A stretch of DNA of 64,000 bases from Planktophila grossartii (GTDB taxonomy: Bacteria; Actinomycetota; Actinomycetes; Nanopelagicales; Nanopelagicaceae): contig OZ248345.1 in the NCBI GenBank assembly GCA_965234365.1, positions 1,302,001-1,366,000 on the forward strand. Direction: 5' to 3'. A program made the translations under genes and the position numbers. The number at the start of each line of letters is the position of its first letter. The first letter of the stretch is position 1. The notes under the pieces are model-generated. The model was not told the origin of the DNA, did not search any database, and was given only the letters and a program-made list of their open reading frames with translations. Positions 8,724 to 17,031 of the stretch are shown piece after piece.

Positions 8724-9968
8724 TTAATTGCCCTTCTCAGCGACCGACGCATTGAGCGCGATATCAGAGCGGTAGAACGAACCTTCAAGTTCAATCTGTG
8801 AGATTGCGCGGTATGCGCGGTCGCGGGCTTCGGTTAAATCAGCACCCGTTCCGGTGACGGTGAGGACTCGGCCACCCGTTGAAAGAAGTGCGCCGCTGCT
8901 ATCGCTCGTGCCTGCATGAAATACCTGTGATTTATCAATGGCGGGAATCGATGAAATAGCTGCCCCAGTCTTTGGTGATTCCGGGTAACCCTGTGCTGCA
9001 AGAACGACGGTGACGGCGCTTTCATCGCGCCACTGCAGAACTGCATCATCTAAGTTATCTGTTGCAGCGTTATAAAGAAGTGTTGCAAGCGGTGTCATGA
9101 GGCGTGGAATCAAGACTTGAGTTTCGGGATCACCAAAGCGGGCATTAAATTCAATAACGCGAATTCCATCATCGGTAAGCGCAAGACCTGCATAGAGAAG
9201 ACCCACAAATGGAGTTCCACGAGCAGCCATTTCGGCAATCATGGGAGCTAAGACTTTTTCATACGTCTCTTCAACGATGTCATCGGGCGCCCATGGAAGC
9301 GGTGAGTAAGCACCCATGCCACCAGTGTTTGGACCTTCATCGCCATCGTATGCACGTTTGAAATCTTGGGCTGGTTGCATCGGCAAGATATTGCGACCAT
9401 CAGAAATTCCAAAAAGTGAAATCTCTGGTCCTGCAAGATATTCCTCGATGACAACTCGTGAACATGCAAGTGCGTGATCAAGTGCAACCTGGCGATCATT
9501 AGTGACAACTACGCCTTTGCCGGCAGCAAGACCATCATCTTTCACAACGTATGGAGCACCGAAGGTATCGAGCGCCTTTTCAATTTCTGATTGTTCAGTG
9601 CAAGTAAAGCTGCGCGCTGTTGGTACGCCAGCATCGCGCATAACGCCCTTGGCAAAATCTTTTGAACCTTCGAGTTGTGCAGCTGCCTTTGATGGACCAA
9701 AGACTGCAAAACCCGCTTCGCGCAGTACATCTGCAACCCCGTTTACCAAAGGCACTTCAGGGCCAACGACAACGAGATCAACAGCTAATTGCTGTGCGAG
9801 TTTAAGGATTGCGTTGTTATCTGTAATTGCAACCGGATGAAGCGTTGCAAAGGATGCTATTCCTGGATTGCCGGGAGCTGCATGAAGTTCGGTACAACTT
9901 TTATCTGCTCTTAGTCCTAGTGCGAGTGCGTGCTCACGACCGCCGCTACCGACTAGGAGGATTTTCAT
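8724..9968 (-). CDS. purD: Phosphoribosylamine-glycine ligase (GAR synthetase)
   Basis: ATP-grasp ligase producing GAR from phosphoribosylamine, glycine and ATP. The N-terminal motif LLVGSGGREHALA, the ATP-grasp lysine segment VVKDDGLAAGKGVVV and the metal-binding VIEFNARFGDPETQ are all present. At 414 residues it is a normal stand-alone PurD without fused PurM or PurN domains. It begins 3 bp after the purA stop. Confidence 0.97.
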   Translation of the reverse strand: MKILLVGSGGREHALALGLRADKSCTELHAAPGNPGIASFATLHPVAITDNNAILKLAQQLAVDLVVVGPEVPLVNGVADVLREAGFAVFGPSKAAAQLEGSKDFAKGVMRDAGVPTARSFTCTEQSEIEKALDTFGAPYVVKDDGLAAGKGVVVTNDRQVALDHALACSRVVIEEYLAGPEISLFGISDGRNILPMQPAQDFKRAYDGDEGPNTGGMGAYSPLPWAPDDIVEETYEKVLAPMIAEMAARGTPFVGLLYAGLALTDDGIRVIEFNARFGDPETQVLIPRLMTPLATLLYNAATDNLDDAVLQWRDESAVTVVLAAQGYPESPKTGAAISSIPAIDKSQVFHAGTSDSSGALLSTGGRVLTVTGTGADLTEARDRAYRAISQIELEGSFYRSDIALNASVAEKGN

Positions 9969-9971
9969 GGC

Positions 9972-11255
9972 TTAGATGAAATCCTTGACAACAATTGTCT
10001 GGGTACGCCCGGGCCCGACGCCGATTGCGCTCATTGGGGCGCCTGAAATCTTCTCGAGGAAGGTGATGTAATCCTGAGCGTTCTTAGGAAGATCGCTGAT
10101 CTTTGTCGCTCCTGAAATATCTTCTTTCCAACCTGGAAGATATTCGTAGATTGGCTTTGCGTGGTGGAAATCAGATTGTGAAGCTGGAAGTTCTTCAACG
10201 CGCTTTCCATCAATCTCGTATGCAACACATACTGGAATCTGTTCCCAGCCAGTGAGTACATCGAGCTTTGTCAGGAAGAAATCTGTAAGTCCGTTAACGC
10301 GCACTGCGTAACGAGCGATAGGTGCGTCATACCAACCGCAACGACGAGCACGGCCTGTTGTTACACCGACTTCGCCACCGATGGTGCGAAGTTTTTCGCC
10401 ATCTTCATCGAAGAGTTCAGTTGGGAATGGGCCTGAACCGACGCGAGTTGTGTAAGCCTTAACGATTCCGATTACGCGATCAATCTTTGTTGGTCCGATT
10501 CCGGAACCAGTACACGCACCACCTGCAGTTGGGTTTGATGATGTAACGAATGGATAAGTACCGTGATCGACATCGAGAAGAGTTCCTTGTGAACCTTCAA
10601 GAAGTACGCGCTTTCCAGCCTTCAAAGCGTTATCGAGCAAAAGAACTGTATCTGCTACGTATGGACGCAAGATTTCGGCGTAACGTAGGTACTCCTCGAG
10701 AACATCTTCTACTTCAATATCTTTGCGGTTGAAGACCTTGATAAGAACTTGGTTCTTATCGCGAAGTGCGCCTTCGATCTTCTGGCGCAAGATTGATGGA
10801 TCAAAGAGATCTTGTACGCGGATACCGATGCGGTTGATCTTGTCTGCATAGGCAGGTCCGATTCCGCGACCGGTTGTTCCGATCTTTGACTTACCTAGGA
10901 AGCGCTCTGAAACTTTATCGATGGTGCGGTGGTACGGAGTAATCAAGTGCGCATTAGTTGAGATAACCAACTTGCTGCAATCGATACCGCGTTCTGTGAG
11001 TCCCTTAATTTCTTCAAGCAACACACCTGGGTCGATAACAACACCATTAGCAATTACTGGAACAACGTTGGGAGAAAGAATTCCGGATGGAAGTAAGTGG
11101 AGTGCGTACTTTTGATCTCCGATAACAACTGTGTGGCCTGCGTTGTTGCCGCCTTGGTAGCGAACAACATAATCAACGCGATCACCGAGCAAATCGGTAG
11201 CTTTACCCTTGCCTTCGTCGCCCCACTGAGCGCCAAGAAGTACTAATGCAGGCAT
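9972..11255 (-). CDS. purA: Adenylosuccinate synthetase
   Basis: GTP-dependent ligase converting IMP and aspartate to adenylosuccinate, the first AMP-specific step. The N-terminal GAQWGDEGKGK phosphate-binding loop and GNNAGHTV are diagnostic; length is 427 aa. A GGAGAGG Shine-Dalgarno stands before the ATG. A 28 bp gap separates it from fbaA, so the operon may continue from the aldolase gene. No riboswitch-like leader is visible in this gap. Confidence 0.97.
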   Translation of the reverse strand: MPALVLLGAQWGDEGKGKATDLLGDRVDYVVRYQGGNNAGHTVVIGDQKYALHLLPSGILSPNVVPVIANGVVIDPGVLLEEIKGLTERGIDCSKLVISTNAHLITPYHRTIDKVSERFLGKSKIGTTGRGIGPAYADKINRIGIRVQDLFDPSILRQKIEGALRDKNQVLIKVFNRKDIEVEDVLEEYLRYAEILRPYVADTVLLLDNALKAGKRVLLEGSQGTLLDVDHGTYPFVTSSNPTAGGACTGSGIGPTKIDRVIGIVKAYTTRVGSGPFPTELFDEDGEKLRTIGGEVGVTTGRARRCGWYDAPIARYAVRVNGLTDFFLTKLDVLTGWEQIPVCVAYEIDGKRVEELPASQSDFHHAKPIYEYLPGWKEDISGATKISDLPKNAQDYITFLEKISGAPMSAIGVGPGRTQTIVVKDFI

Positions 11256-11283
11256 GGATAAAGCCTCTCCGACTCGTCGTTAA

Positions 11284-12318
11284 TTACTTAAGTAGTGATG
11301 TGCCAGTTGAACGAAGATCTTCGCAGGCAACGCCAACACGTGCAGCGATTCCTGCTTCAGCAGCCTTACCCCACGCGCGTGGATCGTAAGCCTTCTTATT
11401 TCCAACTTCGCCGTCGATCTTGAGAACGCCGTCGTAATTCTTGAAGATGTGATCTACAACTGGACGTGTAAATGCGTACTGAGTATCTGTATCGATATTC
11501 ATCTTGATTACGCCGTAATCAAGTGATTCGCGGATTTCAGTAAGAAGTGAGCCTGATCCACCGTGGAATACGAGATCCATTGGCTTGCTTCCTGCTGGAA
11601 GACCGAGCTTTGCAGCTACTGCATCCTGAAGTGTCTTAAGAATCTTTGGCTGGAGAACAACGTTTCCTGGCTTGTAAACACCGTGAACGTTTCCGAATGT
11701 TGCTGCCACCATGTAGCGAGCATTTGCATCGTGTCCAAGAGTTTCGATTGTAAGAAGCGCATCTTCGGGTGTTGAGTACAGCTTTGCATCGTGCTTCGCC
11801 TCGATGCCATCTTCTTCTCCACCGACAACGCCGATTTCGATTTCAAGAACTGTGCGAGCTGCAACTGACTTATCGAGAAGTTCGCGAGCAACCTTCATGT
11901 TCTCTGGCATATCAACAGCTGATCCATCCCACATATGTGAGTTGAATAGAGGCTGCTTGCCTTCCTTAACGCGCTGTGCACCGATTTCGAGAAGTGGACG
12001 CATGAATCCGTCGAGCTTCTCCTTTGGGCAGTGATCAGTGTGAATACCGATGTTGACGTTGTAATTCTTTGCAACAACGTGTGCGAATTCCGCGAGCGCT
12101 ACTGCGCCATCGACCATCTGCTTAACAGTTGAGCCTGATGCGTATTCAGCTCCACCCCAAGAGAATTGAATGATTCCATCTGACTCTGCTTCAGCGAATC
12201 CACGGATCGCACCAATGATGGTCTGCGATGATGAAACGTTGATTGCTGGGTATGCAAATGATCCGGCCTTAGCGCGGTCCAACATTGCTGCATAAACTTC
12301 AGGGGTTGCTATTGGCAT
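11284..12318 (-). CDS. fbaA: Class II fructose-bisphosphate aldolase
   Basis: Zinc-dependent aldolase of glycolysis/gluconeogenesis (344 aa). HTDHCPKEK supplies a zinc histidine and catalytic Asp, with further metal/phosphate motifs in FGNVHGVYKPGN and VFHGGSGS. It is the class IIA type, distinct from the GatY-like aldolase at about 48 kb. The ATG at 12318 is chosen because GGGAG lies just upstream. The in-frame upstream codon at 12330 is a TTG that overlaps this ribosome site, so the longer reading is unlikely. First gene of the minus-strand block leading into purA. Confidence 0.96.
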   Translation of the reverse strand: MPIATPEVYAAMLDRAKAGSFAYPAINVSSSQTIIGAIRGFAEAESDGIIQFSWGGAEYASGSTVKQMVDGAVALAEFAHVVAKNYNVNIGIHTDHCPKEKLDGFMRPLLEIGAQRVKEGKQPLFNSHMWDGSAVDMPENMKVARELLDKSVAARTVLEIEIGVVGGEEDGIEAKHDAKLYSTPEDALLTIETLGHDANARYMVAATFGNVHGVYKPGNVVLQPKILKTLQDAVAAKLGLPAGSKPMDLVFHGGSGSLLTEIRESLDYGVIKMNIDTDTQYAFTRPVVDHIFKNYDGVLKIDGEVGNKKAYDPRAWGKAAEAGIAARVGVACEDLRSTGTSLLK

Positions 12319-12400
12319 TGTGGCTCCCAAGTGAGTGGTTAGAACTGGTGTAAACGCTCTGACGCACCATTGGGTCTAAGTGAGGCTTACGCCTAATCCA

Positions 12401-12450
12401 ACCACCTACCCCCGCGTATGAAAAATCGGCACACTCAATACGCGAGGGAG
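12401..12450. other. Inverted repeat in the fbaA-acs gap
   Basis: Within this stretch the arms CGCGTAT (12415-12421) and ATACGCG (12438-12444) form a 7 bp inverted repeat around an 18-nt spacer. It lies between the fbaA start and the end of the hydrophobic-peptide ORF. No U-tract follows on either strand, so it does not look like an intrinsic terminator; it may be an operator or a structured leader. The rest of 12319-12465 shows nothing else recognisable. Confidence 0.3.
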
Positions 12451-12465
12451 GAGCGGGGTTCTTGC

Positions 12466-12567
12466 CTATGGATGGAGGGTTTTCTGCAGGAAGGCGATGA
12501 GGCCAGCCAGGAGGGCTGGGCTACTGAGGACCTTGAGCAGGATTGCTAGGAATGCTGAGATTGTCAT
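12466..12567 (-). CDS. 33-residue hydrophobic membrane peptide
   Basis: A short ORF in the largest gap, divergent from acs. The start ATG has an excellent AAAGGAG Shine-Dalgarno five bases upstream. The peptide begins MTISAFLAILLKVLSS, continues PALLAGLIAFLQKTL and ends HP: one hydrophobic helix with a central proline and two lysines. Short hydrophobic peptides with a P-x-x-x-G-x-I pattern occur among Ldr/Fst type I toxins. The stretch also resembles the first membrane helix of UlaA-type PTS permeases. Neither homology is proven. No conserved partner is visible; a structural or leader role is also possible. Confidence 0.5.
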   Translation of the reverse strand: MTISAFLAILLKVLSSPALLAGLIAFLQKTLHP

Positions 12568-12600
12568 TTTTCTCCTTTCATATCTGTTCATTTCGCGAAG

Positions 12601-12648
12601 GTGCGCATTATTCGCACACTACGAAATGTGAATATGAGCATTCGCACT
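12601..12648. promoter_or_regulatory. Candidate operator region upstream of acs
   Basis: The octamer ATTCGCAC occurs twice on the + strand, at 12610-12617 and 12640-12647, exactly 30 bp (about three helical turns) apart. The first copy is the right arm of GTGCG-N7-CGCAC (12601-12617). The second is opposed by GAAT at 12630-12633. A CRP-like protein is a plausible binder, since acetate genes are often under CRP/GlxR control in actinobacteria, but the spacer does not fit the standard TGTGA-N6-TCACA site. Position favours control of acs and/or the small divergent ORF. Confidence 0.4.
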
Positions 12649-12704
12649 CATTGTTGATAAGTAATCTCTTTTAATTGCACCTCTGCGACGGTAACCTGCT
12701 TCGC

Positions 12705-14663
12705 ATGGCTAACGACTCAATTGAAAATCTGTCGACCGAGAACCGCACCTTCTCGCCTTCTCCGGAATTCACTGCGCAGGCAAATGCGCGCGCAGATCTA
12801 TATCTCGAGGCAGATAAAGATCGATTAGCTTTCTGGGATCAGCAAGCTGAAGCGCTTGTCTGGGAGAAGAAATGGGATAAGACGCTCGAATGGGAATCAC
12901 CGTATGCAAAGTGGTTCGTCGGCGGAAAACTCAATGCAACAGTCTCGGCACTCGATCGCCACGTTGCAGAAGGCCACGGCGGACGAATCGCATTTCACTT
13001 TGAAGGTGAACCCGGAGATACCCGCACAATTTCTTATGCGCAACTACTGACCGATGTCAGCAAAGCTGCAAACGCTCTGACTTCTATCGGAATTGCAGCA
13101 GGGGATCGCGTTGCGATTTACATGCCACTTATTCCTGAAGCGGTTGTTGCAATGCTTGCATGTGCTCGAATCGGTGCAATTCACTCTGTTGTCTTCGGTG
13201 GATTCTCTGCCGACGCACTTCTCTCGCGCATCCAAGATGCTGATGCAAAGTTAGTAATTACCGCTGATGGTGGATTTAGAAAAGGTGCAGCATTTGCGCT
13301 CAAGCCTGCGGTAGATGAAGCGCTCAAGGGCGAAACTAACGTCACTCAAGTACTCGTTGTGAAGCGCACAGGACAAGAGACTGCATGGGTTGAAGGTCGT
13401 GATGTGTGGTGGCATGAGCTCGTTAACCCACAACATTCAACACATACGCCTGAATTCTTCGATAGTGAGCACCCACTTTTTATCTTGTATACATCCGGCA
13501 CAACTGCGAAGCCAAAGGGAATTTTCCATACAACAGCTGGTTATTTAACGCAGGTTGCCTATACACATAAGGTTGTCTTCGATATCAAGCCGCGCACCGA
13601 TGTCTACTGGTGCACCGCAGATGTTGGCTGGATTACCGGCCACTCATACATGGTTTATGGGCCGCTGATTAATGGTGCTACTCAAGTTATCTACGAAGGC
13701 ACACCTGATACACCGCACAAGGGGCGCATGTTCGAAATCATCGAAAAGTATGGCGTCACAATTTTGTACACAGCTCCAACGTTGATCCGCACATGGATGA
13801 AGTGGGGAGACGAATTCCCAAATCAATTTAACCTCTCAACGCTTCGCCTACTTGGTTCTGTTGGTGAACCAATTAACCCTGAAGCATGGATTTGGTATCG
13901 CCATGTAATCGGTGGAGGCAACTGCCCAATCGTTGATACCTGGTGGCAGACAGAAACTGGCGCGATCATGATTTCGCCGCTGCCTGGCGTTACTGCAACA
14001 AAACCAGGATCTGCAATGAAGGCGCTTCCTGGAATTAGCGCAAAGGTTGTTGATGATAAAGCTGTACCAGTTCCAAATGGACATGGTGGTTTTCTCATTC
14101 TCGATCAACCATGGCCATCAATGTTGCGGGGTGTGTGGGGCGAAGATGAGCGATACAAAGAGACTTACTGGTCACGCTTTCCTGGAATTTACTTTGCAGG
14201 CGATGGCGCAAAGCTCGATGAAGAGGGCGCAATCTGGTTGATGGGTCGCGTCGATGATGTCATGAACGTTTCAGGTCACCGCATCTCAACTACTGAAGTT
14301 GAATCAGCACTTGTTTCGCATGAAGCAGTTGCAGAAGCTGCAGTTGTTGGCGCCGCTGATCCGCTTACAGGTCAAGGCATCGTGGCATTTGTGATCCTGC
14401 GTGGTGGTGTCGAGCATGCCAATGGCGATGTTCTGATTAAAGAGCTACGCGATCACGTTGCGAAGGAGATTGGCGCTATCGCAAAGCCACGTCAGATCAT
14501 GGTCGTAAACGAACTTCCTAAGACTCGAAGCGGAAAGATCATGCGTCGTTTACTCAAGGATGTCGCTGAAAACCGTGCAGTGGGCGATGCAACTACCTTG
14601 GCCGATCCCAACGTGATGAAGTTGATTTCAGAAGGACTGCAATCTTCTAAAGACGAGGATTAG
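12705..14663 (+). CDS. acs: Acetyl-CoA synthetase (AMP-forming)
   Basis: Activates acetate to acetyl-CoA through acetyl-AMP in the cytosol. The 652-residue protein has the adenylate motif YTSGTTAKPKG, the WWQTETG segment and the C-terminal KTRSGKIMRR whose lysine is the usual acetylation control site. The start ATG at 12705 begins MANDS. An upstream TTG in frame is unlikely. No Shine-Dalgarno is present; TAACCT ends seven bases before the ATG, suggesting a leaderless mRNA. The 3' end overlaps the convergent CvpA-like gene by 17 bp. Confidence 0.96.
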   Translation: MANDSIENLSTENRTFSPSPEFTAQANARADLYLEADKDRLAFWDQQAEALVWEKKWDKTLEWESPYAKWFVGGKLNATVSALDRHVAEGHGGRIAFHFEGEPGDTRTISYAQLLTDVSKAANALTSIGIAAGDRVAIYMPLIPEAVVAMLACARIGAIHSVVFGGFSADALLSRIQDADAKLVITADGGFRKGAAFALKPAVDEALKGETNVTQVLVVKRTGQETAWVEGRDVWWHELVNPQHSTHTPEFFDSEHPLFILYTSGTTAKPKGIFHTTAGYLTQVAYTHKVVFDIKPRTDVYWCTADVGWITGHSYMVYGPLINGATQVIYEGTPDTPHKGRMFEIIEKYGVTILYTAPTLIRTWMKWGDEFPNQFNLSTLRLLGSVGEPINPEAWIWYRHVIGGGNCPIVDTWWQTETGAIMISPLPGVTATKPGSAMKALPGISAKVVDDKAVPVPNGHGGFLILDQPWPSMLRGVWGEDERYKETYWSRFPGIYFAGDGAKLDEEGAIWLMGRVDDVMNVSGHRISTTEVESALVSHEAVAEAAVVGAADPLTGQGIVAFVILRGGVEHANGDVLIKELRDHVAKEIGAIAKPRQIMVVNELPKTRSGKIMRRLLKDVAENRAVGDATTLADPNVMKLISEGLQSSKDED

Positions 14664-15117
14664 ACAGCGCTTTCTCGACTTCGCGGCGAATATCTGCGAT
14701 AAGACCAGGAGCATGTTTATTCACCTGCAGGTAGAACTTACTTTCTGAAACTGCGTTCTGTCCTGTGCTCCAAGGCGACCACAAAAGTATTGTTCCGATG
14801 ACATAGAAGAGAAGGACATATTTACCAACTTCAAGAACTGCGCCCAATACAGAGTCAATGAAACGCAGTGGTCCGCGAATAAGAGTGAACTTTAAAGTCT
14901 TTGCGATTTGTGTACCGACCCAGGCTGCGGCGTAGGCTCCAGCAATAATTGCAACGATGAGCCATCCACTTTGGTCGCGTTGAACAACGAAGTGCATAGC
15001 CGCAACTCCACCAGCAATGAAGAATGCTGTGCGCAAGATCGTTGTTAAGAGGCCGTTCTTATAGCCGTTGAAGAAAGCTCCGACGGCGATAAAGCCGATG
15101 ATGAGATCAAAGATCAT
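14647..15117 (-). CDS. CvpA-family membrane protein (MarP-like without protease)
   Basis: A 156-residue protein with four predicted membrane helices (about residues 1-20, 28-47, 52-72, 95-113) and a short extracytoplasmic tail ending in REVEKALSNPRL. It fits the CvpA (colicin V production) family. In mycobacteria and relatives the gene at this position next to nth and the thioredoxin-like gene encodes MarP, a CvpA domain fused to a trypsin-like protease. Here the protein stops where the protease would begin, so only the membrane part is kept. Overlaps tlpA by 4 bp and converges on acs. Confidence 0.8.
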   Translation of the reverse strand: MIFDLIIGFIAVGAFFNGYKNGLLTTILRTAFFIAGGVAAMHFVVQRDQSGWLIVAIIAGAYAAAWVGTQIAKTLKFTLIRGPLRFIDSVLGAVLEVGKYVLLFYVIGTILLWSPWSTGQNAVSESKFYLQVNKHAPGLIADIRREVEKALSNPRL

Positions 15118-15635
15118 TTCTCTCCCAGATATTTAGCGACATCGAGTTCAATCTCTTCGACTGAATTAAATGGACCATATTTCTTAAAGGTTACTGTGCC
15201 CGATGCATCGATAAACCAGGTGACAGGCACGCCCATTCCAAACTTTCCTCGAGTAGATCCGGCTGCATCGTAAAGAATCGGCCATGTCATTCCATGGGTC
15301 TCTACAAATTTCTTCACGACCAAAGGGCTCTTCTCTTCTACAGCAATACCGATGACAGGAATGGAACCTTTCGTCGCTATGTAGTGAGCGAAGTGCGGCA
15401 GCTCTTGGCGGCATGGCGCGCACCAAGTACCCCAGACATTAAGTAGTGCTGGGCCTTTAATTGAATCAACCGAGACTCCGGGGCTGCCATCGAGACAATC
15501 AAGTACTTCGCCTTGTACCGGTAATACTTTGATAGTTGAACATGCAACTACTTCACCCTTTACAGGAATTGGTTCAGTAACTGAACAACCCGCAAGCACC
15601 ACAACAGTAAGAATGGATAGAACGAATTTCTTCAT
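15114..15635 (-). CDS. TlpA/ResA-like thiol-disulfide lipoprotein
   Basis: Secreted thioredoxin-fold protein anchored by lipid: the N-terminus MKKFVLSILTVVVLAGC ends in an LAGC lipobox with Cys17. The thioredoxin active site is WCAPC, in the TlpA/ResA context NVWGTWCAPCRQELPHF, followed by GVPVTWFID containing the cis-proline. Such proteins reduce or oxidise extracytoplasmic thiols, for instance during cytochrome c maturation; the substrate here is unknown. Its start overlaps the nth stop by 4 bp. Confidence 0.88.
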   Translation of the reverse strand: MKKFVLSILTVVVLAGCSVTEPIPVKGEVVACSTIKVLPVQGEVLDCLDGSPGVSVDSIKGPALLNVWGTWCAPCRQELPHFAHYIATKGSIPVIGIAVEEKSPLVVKKFVETHGMTWPILYDAAGSTRGKFGMGVPVTWFIDASGTVTFKKYGPFNSVEEIELDVAKYLGEK

Positions 15636-16330
15636 CGGAAATCCTTATCTGTCTTCACTAAGAGCTTCGCTCGCTCTTTATCCATCTCGCCCATGCCAAC
15701 AGAAGGGCAGATTTTCGCAAGAGGACATGCACCACATGCCGGCTTACGAGAATGACAGATGCGGCGTCCATGCCAGATCATGCGCTGGGAAAGATTGGTC
15801 CACTCTTTCTGCGGAATGAGTTCGCCTACTTCGAGTTCGACTTTGACTGGATCCATTGATTTGGTCCATTCGAATCGACGAGAGAGCCGGCCAAAATGTG
15901 TATCGACTGTAATTCCAGGAATATCAAATGCATGACCTAAAACCACATTGGCAGTTTTGCGACCAACACCTGGGAGTGTGATGAGCTTTTCTAAAGTTGC
16001 AGGAACTTCTCCATCAAATTCTTCGACTAACTTAACGCCGAGACCTTTAAGGTGGCGCGCCTTTGCGTGATAAAAACCTGCAGAGAAAATGTATTCCTCG
16101 ATCTCCGCAAGGGGTGCCTTTGCGTAATCTTTCGCCTTCTTATACTTCTTAAAGAGCGCTGGCGTAATGGTGTTAACTCTCTTGTCTGTGCACTGCGCTG
16201 AAAGTACGACTGCGACAATGAGCTCGAGTGGATTCTTGAAATCTAATTCGCAGCGAATCTCGGGGTAAGTCTTGGTCAAAATGCGATAGATGGCCCTCGC
16301 CTCTCTTCGGGTTTCACTATCTACGGCCAT
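15632..16330 (-). CDS. nth: Endonuclease III (DNA glycosylase/AP lyase)
   Basis: Base-excision repair enzyme for oxidised pyrimidines. The helix-hairpin-helix LPGVGRKTANVVLG contains the catalytic lysine, the catalytic aspartate follows in VDTHFGRL, and the C-terminal cysteine cluster (C-x6-C-x2-C-x5-C in CHSRKPACGACPLAKIC) binds a 4Fe-4S cluster. At 232 residues the length is normal. It is divergent from crp with only 17 bp between start codons, so promoters overlap. Confidence 0.95.
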   Translation of the reverse strand: MAVDSETRREARAIYRILTKTYPEIRCELDFKNPLELIVAVVLSAQCTDKRVNTITPALFKKYKKAKDYAKAPLAEIEEYIFSAGFYHAKARHLKGLGVKLVEEFDGEVPATLEKLITLPGVGRKTANVVLGHAFDIPGITVDTHFGRLSRRFEWTKSMDPVKVELEVGELIPQKEWTNLSQRMIWHGRRICHSRKPACGACPLAKICPSVGMGEMDKERAKLLVKTDKDFR

Positions 16331-16348
16331 GCGAGTAAACTACCCACG
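16318..16348 (+). promoter_or_regulatory. Leaderless promoter of crp
   Basis: The -10 hexamer TAAACT lies at 16336-16341, six bases before the GTG start. A -35-like TTCACT sits 17 bp further upstream, inside the nth N-terminus (16313-16318). The transcript should begin at or next to the start codon. The same box-to-start arrangement recurs before several other genes in the window. Confidence 0.5.
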
Positions 16349-17031
16349 TGCCACTAGAAGATGAAGTCGTAAGACGCGCCCCACTCTTTACAGCCCTTGA
16401 CGATGCTCAAGCAGCATCTCTTCGCGCCTCAATGGATTCAGTGAAGATCAGCAAGGGTGGAATCCTCTTCAAAGAAGGCGATGAAGGCGAGCATGTCTAC
16501 GTCATCGTCGAAGGAAAGCTCAAGCTAGGAACATCAAGTGGCGATGGACGCGAAAATCTTCTCTCAATTCTCGGACCTGGCGAAATGTTTGGCGAGCTAT
16601 CCCTCTTTGATCCAGGCCCACGCACATCAACTGCAACAGCGGTAACCGATGCAAAGCTTCTCTCTCTCAGCCATGAAAAATTGATTCCATGGCTTAAGGG
16701 AAATCCAGAAGTTTCACTCCATCTTTTAGCTCGTCTTGCTCAACGTCTACGCCGTACCAACGAAGCTGTTGGCGATCTCGTCTTCTCCGATGTTCCTGGC
16801 CGCGTAGCTAAGGCACTTATGGATCTCGGAACTCGCTTCGGTAAGAAGACCGATGACGGTCTCTTCGTTCACCACGATCTCACTCAAGAAGAACTTGCTC
16901 AACTCGTTGGCGCATCACGCGAAACAGTAAATAAAGCTCTCGCTGATTTCGCTGGTCGTGGATGGCTCAAACTCGATGGTCGCGCTGTATTGATTACAGA
17001 TGTAGAGCGCCTCGAAAAGCGCGGTAAGTAA
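16348..17031 (+). CDS. crp: CRP/FNR-family transcription regulator
   Basis: A 227-residue regulator with an N-terminal cyclic-nucleotide-binding domain (phosphate cassette MFGELSLFDPGPRTSTATA at about residues 89-107) and a C-terminal winged helix-turn-helix TQEELAQLVGASRETVNKAL (about 180-199). It corresponds in position and sequence to mycobacterial Crp and corynebacterial GlxR, which bind cAMP. The GTG start has TAAACT ending six bases upstream and no Shine-Dalgarno, so it is likely leaderless. Converges with ridA with no gap. A plausible regulator of the nearby acs gene. Confidence 0.92.
   Translation: MPLEDEVVRRAPLFTALDDAQAASLRASMDSVKISKGGILFKEGDEGEHVYVIVEGKLKLGTSSGDGRENLLSILGPGEMFGELSLFDPGPRTSTATAVTDAKLLSLSHEKLIPWLKGNPEVSLHLLARLAQRLRRTNEAVGDLVFSDVPGRVAKALMDLGTRFGKKTDDGLFVHHDLTQEELAQLVGASRETVNKALADFAGRGWLKLDGRAVLITDVERLEKRGK

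Noticed and set aside
12415..12444. Inverted repeat CGCGTAT/ATACGCG as an intrinsic terminator
   Set aside because: The loop is 18 nt and no U-tract follows on either strand.
12466..12567. Hydrophobic ORF as a broken UlaA-type PTS permease
   Set aside because: Reading all frames past the stop (12340-12465) gives no continuation of a permease, so a frameshifted gene is not supported.
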